Positions 1-6,080 of a stretch of 6,095 nt of DNA are shown one piece after another. Position numbers and translations under genes: made by a program. Each line of letters starts with the position of its first letter. Within the stretch, counting starts at the first letter, position 1. This stretch comes from VRUE01 sp035701465 (GTDB lineage Bacteria > Actinomycetota > Thermoleophilia > Solirubrobacterales > 70-9), in the NCBI GenBank assembly GCA_035701465.1, contig DASSMU010000241.1, positions 1 through 6,095 of the forward strand, in the 5' to 3' direction. The notes under the pieces were generated by a model. It was not told where the DNA came from and ran no database searches. It was given only the letters and a program-made list of their open reading frames with translations.

Positions 1-216
1 CGGAACACAAGACGAACTGGGTTCCCGTGCCCCGTTCAAGAGACATCCAATGACCGGCTTACCGTCCTCGGCGCGACGGGCTGACCCGACATTCGATGCC
101 ACCAATCTGGCTCGTTTTCCTAGTCATATCGAGTTGCTCGATCACCGGTGACTCTGGATCTTCCTTAAGACGGACTCCTAAGAACGGGCTCCATCAGGCC
201 GCAGTAGATCACCTGT
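1..216. other. Left-edge region without a clear gene
   Basis: No tRNA or confident terminator seen. A minus-strand frame is open from a TTG at 105 or GTG at 102 to the window edge (containing EDGKPVIGCLLNGAREP), but it has no SD and no family I recognise. A 6-bp inverted repeat ATCGAG-TTG-CTCGAT (128-142) adjoins the palindrome TCACCGGTGA (142-151). There is no T-run, so these look more like possible operator sites than a terminator, or are chance. Confidence 0.3.
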
Positions 217-1095
217 TTATGACTCAGGGCGAAAGGCCTTGCGGGTGATTTTTTTGGGTACGGCGGGCTTCACGTGCTTTGTGTCTTTCCAAAGCTTCTC
301 AAAGTTTTCTGCAAGCACCTGAAAGAAGTCCCCGTCTTCTCTGAACCGCATGTGCATCGTGCGATTTCCAAGTTTCCTATACACCAACGGCGCGAAGTAA
401 GCCACGTCATCGATACGGAAGTAGCTCATTGTCGGCATTACCCTCGCCAGCCTTACCCGAGATTCCTTGCCCTTACCATCACCCATCCATTCCTCCGGTA
501 GCGATCTCAGGACCTTTCGAATCTCTCCTAGGATTGCGTTTGAGCCCTGTTCCTCCTCCTTGTCACGCAGGCTCGCGAGTGTCTTGGTTCCCTTGGGGAA
601 TAGGGGGTCCAGCAGAATGATTCTAACCTCTGCTTCACATTTGAGCCAGTCGTTTTTATCCAGCTCGCGCATGGTGTCCATCGAAACCTCGAGAATGTCT
701 ACCGTCTCCGTTGCCTGTAGCACGGCCTCCTCTATTTCAGGGTCCGGGCGTCTTTCGTAGCACTCGTCGAGGCCGACCCTCACAGCAACTTCGTCCCGCT
801 TTCTGCGATCCTCAAGTCGTTTGCAGGAGGCCTTGACTTCCTCCAGTGTTTCGCCGTGTTTGTCGAGTTGCTCCTGCCTGCGGCGACCCAGGAGGTCCCC
901 GTAAGTAAGAAATGCAAGCAACGCAATCACACCTGCAGCAACGATGCTCCCGCCGATTTCCTCCCACGGACTTTCTTTGAAAAGCGAAGAAAGGGCTACG
1001 CCAATCGCTACGGCGAAAAGTGGGACCACGATCTGGAGCCGGCGCAATGGCTCGTCGCGGACAAGAACACTGGTGTCTTTCGCATCCCCCGCCAT
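217..1095 (-). CDS. Two-pass membrane protein with PLD-like/DUF5919-like C-terminal domain
   Basis: Function unknown. From the ATG at 1095 it has 292 residues. Two hydrophobic segments, about residues 20-40 (IVVPLFAVAIGVALSSLF) and 47-66 (IGGSIVAAGVIALLAFLTYG), suggest an N-terminal hairpin anchor. A charged, coiled-coil-like linker follows (about 70-105), then a soluble domain of about 160 residues. In that domain, DILEVSMDTM, EVRIILLDP, YFRIDDVAYFAPLVYR and FFQVLAENFEKLW recall the degenerate phospholipase-D-like sensor domain (DUF5919 type) without HKD catalytic motifs. This resemblance is from memory. The tail is basic (KPAVPKKITRKAF). A GTG at 1113 would add 6 residues, but it has no SD, and the -10-like element favours the ATG. 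G+C is lower than in the neighbouring genes (about 50% in two counted lines versus 68% in the aminotransferase), which hints at separate origin. It follows the dehydrogenase by 51 bp on the same strand but probably has its own promoter. Confidence 0.75.
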   Translation of the reverse strand: MAGDAKDTSVLVRDEPLRRLQIVVPLFAVAIGVALSSLFKESPWEEIGGSIVAAGVIALLAFLTYGDLLGRRRQEQLDKHGETLEEVKASCKRLEDRRKRDEVAVRVGLDECYERRPDPEIEEAVLQATETVDILEVSMDTMRELDKNDWLKCEAEVRIILLDPLFPKGTKTLASLRDKEEEQGSNAILGEIRKVLRSLPEEWMGDGKGKESRVRLARVMPTMSYFRIDDVAYFAPLVYRKLGNRTMHMRFREDGDFFQVLAENFEKLWKDTKHVKPAVPKKITRKAFRPES

Positions 1096-1108
1096 GCGGC
1101 GTACTTTA
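1096..1108 (-). promoter_or_regulatory. Candidate leaderless -10 promoter for the membrane protein gene
   Basis: On the minus strand TAAAGT (1108-1103) fits the TANNNT -10 pattern, within the AT-rich TATAAAGTA. It is followed by 7 nt and then the ATG at 1095. That spacing would put the transcription start at the A of ATG, giving a leaderless mRNA, and there is no SD before this ATG. No clear -35 box is visible. The short region between the dehydrogenase stop and this gene is the only AT-rich patch nearby. Confidence 0.4.
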
Positions 1109-1146
1109 TACACCGTTTATCAGTAGATTGATAGCCGAAGAGAAAC

Positions 1147-2169
1147 TCAGGCAACAAGCACAGCCGGCTCGACGGGAAGGTGCTTCTCGATGGGAAGGTG
1201 CTGCTTGGCCTCCGTCAACAACGTAGTGAGACAACGGCTTACCTCGATAAGTTCATCGGCACGCTCGTGGCGCCATCGCGAGCTTCTCAAACTTTCGAGG
1301 AGATCGCGGTACATGGGTCGATAGAGCGCGTCGATGCATGAGCGGTCTGACAGTGACGGAACCGAGAACAATTTCGGGCACTGATTCTTCCGCCCGCTCC
1401 TCAGCTGTCCGTTCTTCCATTGAAGCGTCGTCTTGCCCCAAGAAAGAGTCAACGCTGTGCTACGAACCGCCGCCCGGTAGGAAACCGACAAGTCGAGGAG
1501 GTTCGATCCAGCCCAAAGGCGCGCGCTCACCTGCTCCCGTCCTTTGGAGTCATACTCGCGGCTCGCGGACTCAACCGCGAACGGACGGCCCAACTCGCGT
1601 CCCAAAGCCAGAAAATGCACCGCGTGATCGGCAAACCCGCCCCCCATCGCCGGGTTGTCCCGCCAACTCGACACCGCGCGCTGATCGGTTGAGGTTCGCT
1701 GAACGTCGACGGATACGGATACACGTTGGCCCGATTTAGCCGCCGCACGCAGGATCCGGGATATCGACTTCCAAGGTGGGGAAAAACGATACTGGTAGGA
1801 GGCAACGAACGCTCGATCCTGCCCCCGTCTCCATATTGCCTCCAGCTCGCTCACCTGTGCCACGGTGCATCCCCCGGGCTTCTCGCAGAGTATGTGCTGC
1901 CGGTAATCCGCCGCGCGTACCGCCAAGCTCGCGTGGGCGGCGGGTGGCGAAGCTATAACCATGAGATCGGAGTCCACGGAATCGAGCATCTCTTCGGCCG
2001 ACGCAAAGGTCGGAAGGTCCGGGAGGGCCAGCAGGACCGCGGCCCGTTGTCGCATATCGGGATCGCAGGCCGCCACGACTTTCACCAGCCCATCCGATTC
2101 GAGTTCGCGGAGGGCAGGCAAATGCCCGCGAGTTGCGGCAGCGCCCAGCCCGGCAAGCGAGACTCTCAA
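1147..2169 (-). CDS. Gfo/Idh/MocA family NAD(P)-dependent oxidoreductase
   Basis: This family oxidises or reduces sugars, cyclitols such as myo-inositol, and their derivatives using NAD(P). Its 340 residues are typical. The N-terminal Rossmann fold starts at residue 1 with VSLAGLGAAATRGH; VVAACDP at 31-37 ends the second strand; VIASPPAAHA lies at 71-80; the family motif CEKPGG is at 95-100 with catalytic-type K97. YQYRF at 125-129 and GGGFADHAVHF at 176-186 supply D181 and H185, the expected catalytic pair. Start: TTG at 2169 with AAGGAGG 7 nt upstream; it shares 4 bp (TTGA) with the aminotransferase stop. The C-terminal tail carries a small duplication, HLPIEKHLPVE. From context it probably produces the ketone that the aminotransferase uses, as inositol 2-dehydrogenase does for scyllo-inosamine. 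Sequence alone does not give the substrate, and imine or keto reduction is also possible. Confidence 0.92.
   Translation of the reverse strand: MRVSLAGLGAAATRGHLPALRELESDGLVKVVAACDPDMRQRAAVLLALPDLPTFASAEEMLDSVDSDLMVIASPPAAHASLAVRAADYRQHILCEKPGGCTVAQVSELEAIWRRGQDRAFVASYQYRFSPPWKSISRILRAAAKSGQRVSVSVDVQRTSTDQRAVSSWRDNPAMGGGFADHAVHFLALGRELGRPFAVESASREYDSKGREQVSARLWAGSNLLDLSVSYRAAVRSTALTLSWGKTTLQWKNGQLRSGRKNQCPKLFSVPSLSDRSCIDALYRPMYRDLLESLRSSRWRHERADELIEVSRCLTTLLTEAKQHLPIEKHLPVEPAVLVA
1168..1203 (-). repeat. Two-copy 18-bp tandem repeat in the dehydrogenase tail
   Basis: Two adjacent 18-bp units (1168-1185 and 1186-1203) match at 16 of 18 bases and encode HLPIEKHLPVE near the C-terminus. It is in frame and looks like a recent slippage duplication in a non-conserved tail. 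Confidence 0.7.
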
Positions 2170-3464
2170 CTCAGAGCCTCCTTCAGAATCGCCAGAGCCT
2201 GCCGTGCCTCCTCCTCGGAAAGGGTCAGCGGCGGACTGAGCCGCACCCGCGGAACGTCAGCTGCCAGTAGCAGACCCATGTCCCTGCAACGTCGGAAGAC
2301 CTGGCCGCAGAAACTGCGATCAGCCAGGTCCCCGGTCTGAGGATCGACGAGGTCGAAGCCGAGCATCATTCCGACCCCCCGCGACCAGGATGCATACGGA
2401 GACGTAGCAGCAAGCTCGTCCAGCCCCGCGGCGAGCAGAAACGCCACACGGCGCATGTCACCGAGGAACGACGGCTGAGCGAGGACATCGAGCACCGCCC
2501 CGCCGGCTGCGCAGGCGAGCGGGTTGCCGCCGAAGCTGGTCGATGTCGCCGAGGGTCGATCTAGCGATCCCGCCGACCAGAGATCAGGCGAAGCCGCGAC
2601 ACCGCTGAGTGGGAACCCCCCGCCCATGCCCTTGCACGTCACCATGATGTCGGGAACAACACCGAACAGGTCAGACGCAAACATGCTTCCCGTCCTGCCG
2701 AAGCCGGTCTGAGACTCGTCGAAGATGAGAAGCCAGCCACGATCGTCGCAAGCTGCACGCAACTCCGAGAAGAAGCGCCGCTGCGGTGGGATGTTCCCAG
2801 CGGTACCGAGCACGGGCTCGACGATCACGCAGCTCACCTTCGCGAGATCAAGCCCCTCGCCGAGCCGCGCCCAGGACAACCCAGGCGACTCCTCGCAGAC
2901 TTCGTAGCGTGAAGCTGAATGCGAGCGACAGGCGGGGAACTTGGCGTGGTGCAGCCAACTCGGGGCAAGTCCGGTTCGCTGTTCCTCGGCGCTGGCGCCG
3001 GCGAATCTGACTCCGGCGGTCTTTCCATGGAAGGCAGACCTGAAGGCGAGGACCCCGTCTCGCCCTGTGGCTTGCTGCGCCAGCCGCACGGCCGCCTCAA
3101 CCGCCTCGGCGCCACCCGAGAAAAGCGAGGTACGCCCCAACTCGGGTGGCAGGACTTCGCCCAGTCGCTCTAGATAGCTCGCCCTAACCGGGCTATGAAA
3201 CGGGGAGACGCAAAGACGAGCTGCTTGCCGTGTGACTACCTCGACCCAGTGCGGGTTGGCATGCCCCAGCGCGGAGACGCCATACCCGGATACGAAGTCG
3301 AGGTAGCGACGTTGCCGATCGTCGATCAGATACGACCCCCGGCCTTCGACGATGGCGACTTCGGCCACCGTTGCAATGCGCCGGATTTCGCCTCCAGCGT
3401 AGTCGTGCATCCGGTCCGCCGAAGGCTGCCAGGGAGGTCGCTGGGTAATCGTCGCGTCACCCAT
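2166..3464 (-). CDS. Class III PLP-dependent aminotransferase
   Basis: A cytoplasmic PLP enzyme of fold type I, class III (the acetylornithine, GABA and glutamate-semialdehyde group), moving an amino group onto a ketone or aldehyde. From the ATG at 3464 it has 432 residues, the usual size. Positions from that Met: SGGAEAVEAA at 116-125 (PLP phosphate loop), FHG at 145-147, IVEPV at 214-218, IFDESQTGFGRTG at 247-259 with the PLP-contacting Asp at 249, CKGMGGGFP at 277-285 with the Schiff-base Lys at 278, and SFGGNPLACAAG at 310-321. All key residues are present. An upstream in-frame TTG at 3527 would add 21 residues inside the phosphatase gene; it has no good SD and no family support, so I prefer the ATG, though its own SD is weak (GGGA). 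The stop overlaps the dehydrogenase start. From context it may aminate a keto-cyclitol; sugar-acting class III enzymes such as BtrB/Neo6-type are known. An amino-acid substrate cannot be excluded. Confidence 0.93.
   Translation of the reverse strand: MGDATITQRPPWQPSADRMHDYAGGEIRRIATVAEVAIVEGRGSYLIDDRQRRYLDFVSGYGVSALGHANPHWVEVVTRQAARLCVSPFHSPVRASYLERLGEVLPPELGRTSLFSGGAEAVEAAVRLAQQATGRDGVLAFRSAFHGKTAGVRFAGASAEEQRTGLAPSWLHHAKFPACRSHSASRYEVCEESPGLSWARLGEGLDLAKVSCVIVEPVLGTAGNIPPQRRFFSELRAACDDRGWLLIFDESQTGFGRTGSMFASDLFGVVPDIMVTCKGMGGGFPLSGVAASPDLWSAGSLDRPSATSTSFGGNPLACAAGGAVLDVLAQPSFLGDMRRVAFLLAAGLDELAATSPYASWSRGVGMMLGFDLVDPQTGDLADRSFCGQVFRRCRDMGLLLAADVPRVRLSPPLTLSEEEARQALAILKEALS
2177..2183 (-). 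promoter_or_regulatory. Shine-Dalgarno fixing the TTG start of the dehydrogenase
   Basis: AAGGAGG on the minus strand, inside the 3' end of the aminotransferase gene, lies 7 nt before the TTG at 2169. Full-consensus SD and ideal spacing support this rare start codon. The TTG overlaps the upstream stop as TTGA. Confidence 0.8.
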
Positions 3465-4302
3465 GGCTGTCCCGAGGGTCGACCAAGCCCCGCAACTTAT
3501 CGGCGAGCGCCGGGGGCGCCACGACAAGGGTCCCAGTGTCAGACCAAGGCTGTCCAGAGATATGAAGGCCGGCTTCGGTCGCCACCAGCCCAGCAGCGGC
3601 TACGTCCCAAATTCGCAGGTGGGACTCAAAGTAGGCATCGAGCTGCCCGGAGGCAACACAGCACAGCTCGAGCGAAGCGGCGCCGTGACAGCGGACGTCG
3701 CGAACCGCACCGAGCACCCGATCCAACTGCTTCATCTGCACTTCGCGGGCCGCGCCGTCGGACGCAAACCCCGTAGCCACCACCGCATCGACGAGATCGG
3801 GTGTCGGCCCAAGGCGGGTTGTGAGGCGGCGGCCGTTTAACCGCACCCCGCCACCGACACGAGCCGTATATCTCTGTTCCAAGGCCGGTGCGTCGACCAC
3901 GCCGACCTCGATCCCCCTTTGCGACCTTGCTGCTATTGAAATCGACCAGTGCGGCAACCCAGCGATGAAGTTGTTGGTACCGTCGATCGGGTCGACGATC
4001 CATCGGATCGCGCTTCTGCCAGAGAGCGACGGCAACTCCTCGCCGAAAAAGCTGTCATCGGGTCGGCTTGCAGCGATCTCCTCGCGAATGCATTCCTCGA
4101 CCGCGCGATCCAGAGTAGTCACGAGTCCTTCGCCGCTTTCCTTTTGACGCGGCTCGATAGCCATCTCGGAACCCCGGATCAAAACAGCCGCAGCGGTTGC
4201 TGCTTTTTCGGCGAGGCTCAGCAGCTCAAGCCGATCGATGTCCCCTGCCCCATCGCTCGCCTCGTCAGTAGACGCCAAGGATCTGAAAACCATAGCGGCC
4301 AT
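3457..4302 (-). CDS. Inositol monophosphatase family phosphatase
   Basis: A Mg-dependent cytoplasmic phosphatase that typically removes phosphate from inositol phosphate or a similar polyol or sugar phosphate. The 281-residue length is usual. The metal-site motifs are intact: VTTLD at 61-65 (the first Asp), GEE at 87-89, WIVDPIDGTNNF at 101-112, and the C-terminal WDVAAAG at 232-238 with D233. The stretch HGAASLELCCVASGQLDAY at 206-224 is also typical, so the enzyme should be active. The first ~25 residues are a variable leader. Start: ATG at 4302 with a strong AGGAGG 7 nt upstream. The end overlaps the aminotransferase start by 8 bp (ATGGGTGA), which points to translational coupling. In this setting the likely substrate is the cyclitol phosphate made by the cyclase encoded upstream. 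Family members are promiscuous (inositol phosphate, histidinol phosphate, fructose bisphosphate, PAP), so the substrate is inferred from context. Confidence 0.93.
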   Translation of the reverse strand: MAAMVFRSLASTDEASDGAGDIDRLELLSLAEKAATAAAVLIRGSEMAIEPRQKESGEGLVTTLDRAVEECIREEIAASRPDDSFFGEELPSLSGRSAIRWIVDPIDGTNNFIAGLPHWSISIAARSQRGIEVGVVDAPALEQRYTARVGGGVRLNGRRLTTRLGPTPDLVDAVVATGFASDGAAREVQMKQLDRVLGAVRDVRCHGAASLELCCVASGQLDAYFESHLRIWDVAAAGLVATEAGLHISGQPWSDTGTLVVAPPALADKLRGLVDPRDSHG

Positions 4303-4309
4303 TGACCTA

Positions 4310-4315
4310 CCTCCT
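4310..4315 (-). promoter_or_regulatory. Shine-Dalgarno of the phosphatase gene
   Basis: AGGAGG on the minus strand lies 7 nt before the ATG at 4302. It supports that ATG over the in-frame ATG three codons later. The local context CTAGGAGGT is the same as before the cyclase gene. Confidence 0.75.
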
Positions 4316-4561
4316 AGGGACCGAGAGGCGACAAATGCGCCGGCCGCCCCTCCTTCAGGACGGTCGGCAACGGCAGGTGGAACCCAACTGGCATCTGCCT
4401 ACCTTAGCTATGTGCGCGGGGGGCGGGTGGTGCTCGGCATGAAGCTCGCAGCAGGAAAACACCCTGTGGCAGATGCTTCTACCCAAGTCTCCGACTAACC
4501 ACAAATCGAGCCCAGTAGCGCGAGACGCTGCCGATTCGATCTCGCTGGCAACATCGGCTAG

Positions 4562-4793
4562 CGGCTGGACGATGATCGCGCCGAGTTCGAGCTGACGATG
4601 CCGCCGCACGACCTGGGCGGAAACCCTGAAGCAGCTCCACGGCGAAGCCGAGCGGCTGCTCGCCGAATCGCCTCACAAGCGCGAGTCGCACAAGGAAGAC
4701 GAGGTGACCTACATGCGCAAGCACGCAGACACGCCCCGCTGACCGCAACCGCCATCAGCAAGGGACTCGACCTCTCGATCAAGATCGAACTGC
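4562..4793 (+). pseudogene. Possible frameshifted gene remnant in the cyclase-phosphatase spacer
   Basis: This stretch lies in the 490-bp spacer, opposite in strand to all neighbours. The frame covering 4614-4742 gives 42 codons and a TGA, with 36 of 42 third positions G or C by hand count. It encodes a charged, helical-looking peptide containing TLKQLHGEAERLLAES and EVTYMRKHAD. The flanks read best in a different, shared frame: 4562-4612 (RLDDDRAEFELTMPPHD, 15 of 17 GC3) and 4742 onward (ISKGLDLSIKIELLRYK). The pattern would fit a real gene carrying two compensating shifts, but high-GC DNA also makes false coding signal. I do not recognise the family, there is no clear start or SD, and the right end approaches the cyclase stop. 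Sequencing or assembly error is another explanation for the shifts. Confidence 0.25.
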
Positions 4794-6071
4794 TCAGGTA
4801 TAAGAACTCAGTAGCTCGCCCCAGCGCTCGGAGATCGACGTAGCCTCGCGCAGATAGGGACGCTTAAAGAAATAGCCGAGTTGCGGCTGGAAGCCGCTGA
4901 GCCCCGCTCCGGCACCACGGTGCACCAGCCGGACCAGATCCAGCACCATCGGAGCAGCAAGCTGGGAGTCGCGTCCACGCCAGTCGATCCGAATCGAGAG
5001 GGGCGCTCCCAGCCAGGTCGAGCACTCAATCGCGTCCCAAGCCTCCTTCGCATCGCCCCACGGGGGGAGATACTCGATCGACACCTTGTGGAAGTCAGGT
5101 TGCCGGTCGTGAAGAGCGTCGGTCTTGTCGGCGATCTTGGGCTCCCCGTACTTCGGGCTGCTTAGAACGAAACCGTCGCGATTGCCGAGCAGGTTCGTCG
5201 AGTACCAGCCGTCGACGTGGATTCCGCGCCGGGCCAGCATCTCCGCAACCGTCACCTTCATCATCGTCTGACCGGTGCTGCCGTCGCGTCCGGCGATCTG
5301 AACGCCTGCCTCCTCGGCGTGGCTCCAGACCGCGCGCATCTCAAGCGCCACGCTGGGCGTGAAATCGACGAAGTGCGCGCCGGCGTCGGCAGCACCGACC
5401 GCGTACATGACCTCCGCCGGAACGGCTTTCGAGCGCAGCACGGCCATCTCTCCATCGGCGGGGGTGACCTGGCTGCTGGGATTAGCGAGGAAGACGACGA
5501 TCACCTCTCGCGCGCCGGTGGCGGCGCGGAAGGTCTCGATGTCGGCGGCGACCACGCCGGCTCCCTCTTCCAGCGATTTCGGTCGCCGCGCGAAATCCTC
5601 CTCGTCGAGGGGATAGTCGAAGGCGGTCCAAAGTCCCTGGGAGAGCGGTACCTCGTCCTCGTTGACCGCGTCGATCACCGAGGGTGGAAGGTGGCCGTGC
5701 CGGCGCAGAGCCTCCGCCACGGTGGTGGGTCGCAGATCCCACCCGCCCAGCTCGATGTCGGCGGCGGCGGCGAGCGAAACGCCTGCGAACGCCGGATGAT
5801 CGGTCACGCCGAACTGCTCCGGAACCACCCCGCGCTTCATGGCGATGACGCCCCCGATCACAGCGCTCGCGGACATCCCTAGGGCACCGACCACCATCAA
5901 GCCCACGGGGGCCTCGTCGACCCGGTCGCGCACGTCCTCCCATCCCCCCTGCTCCCGCTCGTCGGCCACGGCACTCAAGCTTCTCGGTTCACTTGAGATA
6001 CCCTTCCGACCCGCCATGGGTACGGGAGATTGCGCGCGCCTGTCGTCCGATCCGGCCCCGCCAGGGGCCAC
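4794..6071 (-). CDS. myo-inositol-1-phosphate synthase family cyclase (ino1-like)
   Basis: The family makes cyclitol phosphate by NAD-dependent oxidation, aldol cyclisation and reduction, classically glucose-6-phosphate to inositol-3-phosphate in the cytoplasm. The 425-residue length fits the longer bacterial form. Seen: a Rossmann-type glycine-rich stretch VVGALGMSASAV at about 60-71; DAGAHFVDFTPS at 229-240; IAGRDGSTGQTMMK at 259-272; NLLGNRDG at 293-300; lysines K312 and K316; GDAKEAWD at 339-346; DSQLAAPMVLDLVRL at 368-382; and FFKRP at 401-405. The order and spacing match the family. Oddity: residue 265 is Ser where I recall Lys in DGKTG of related enzymes, so substrate or activity may differ. 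Start: GTG at 6071, preceded by AGGAGG with a 9-nt gap; the in-frame ATG at 6017 has no SD. Residues 1-54 are a low-complexity leader before the Rossmann fold. The gene leads the cyclitol cassette. Family assignment is firm; the exact product is inferred. Confidence 0.9.
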   Translation of the reverse strand: MAPGGAGSDDRRAQSPVPMAGRKGISSEPRSLSAVADEREQGGWEDVRDRVDEAPVGLMVVGALGMSASAVIGGVIAMKRGVVPEQFGVTDHPAFAGVSLAAAADIELGGWDLRPTTVAEALRRHGHLPPSVIDAVNEDEVPLSQGLWTAFDYPLDEEDFARRPKSLEEGAGVVAADIETFRAATGAREVIVVFLANPSSQVTPADGEMAVLRSKAVPAEVMYAVGAADAGAHFVDFTPSVALEMRAVWSHAEEAGVQIAGRDGSTGQTMMKVTVAEMLARRGIHVDGWYSTNLLGNRDGFVLSSPKYGEPKIADKTDALHDRQPDFHKVSIEYLPPWGDAKEAWDAIECSTWLGAPLSIRIDWRGRDSQLAAPMVLDLVRLVHRGAGAGLSGFQPQLGYFFKRPYLREATSISERWGELLSSYT

Positions 6072-6080
6072 GGCGTGACA

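Larger units (their letters stand above)
4303..4793. other. Intergenic spacer between cyclase and phosphatase genes
   Basis: About 490 bp separates two genes whose neighbours otherwise overlap. I see no minus-strand gene with a good start and SD, no tRNA, and no stem followed by a T-run that would be a confident terminator. It holds the possible plus-strand remnant described separately and, at its left end, the phosphatase SD. A promoter for the phosphatase operon may lie here, but I could not pick out a convincing -35/-10 pair. Confidence 0.5.

Noticed and set aside
1501..1515. GGTTCGATCCAGCCC resembling a tRNA T-arm
   Set aside because: It lies inside the dehydrogenase gene, and no acceptor stem, D-arm or anticodon arm can be built around it.
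1726..2340. 204-codon plus-strand open frame opposite the dehydrogenase/aminotransferase junction
   Set aside because: It crosses two real genes on the other strand, and its peptide is Arg/Ser-rich without a domain.
3465..3527. TTG at 3527 as the aminotransferase start (21 extra residues)
   Set aside because: No good SD, extra residues are Arg/Ser/Trp-rich and lie wholly within the phosphatase gene; the ATG at 3464 gives the normal family length.
3195..3776. 193-codon plus-strand open frame
   Set aside because: Antisense to intact aminotransferase and phosphatase motifs; Arg/Pro-rich shadow translation.
4391..4476. 9-bp inverted repeat GCATCTGCC / GGCAGATGC, 68 bp apart
   Set aside because: A 9-bp match somewhere in a spacer of this size is roughly a coin-flip by chance, and it does not extend on either side.
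4641..4664. GC-rich hairpin GGCGA-AGCCG-AG-CGGCT-GC-TCGCC as a terminator
   Set aside because: The loop is only 2 nt, a bulge is required, and no T-run follows on either strand; it sits in the coding-like segment.
4479..4748. 89-codon minus-strand open frame in the spacer
   Set aside because: No SD, Arg/Cys/Ser-rich translation without a domain, and it lies opposite the more coding-like plus-strand segment.
5217..5882. 221-codon plus-strand open frame opposite the cyclase gene
   Set aside because: It mirrors a gene with full family motifs; its translation is low-complexity, rich in Arg, Gly and His, with no recognisable domain. Long antisense frames are expected in high-GC coding DNA.
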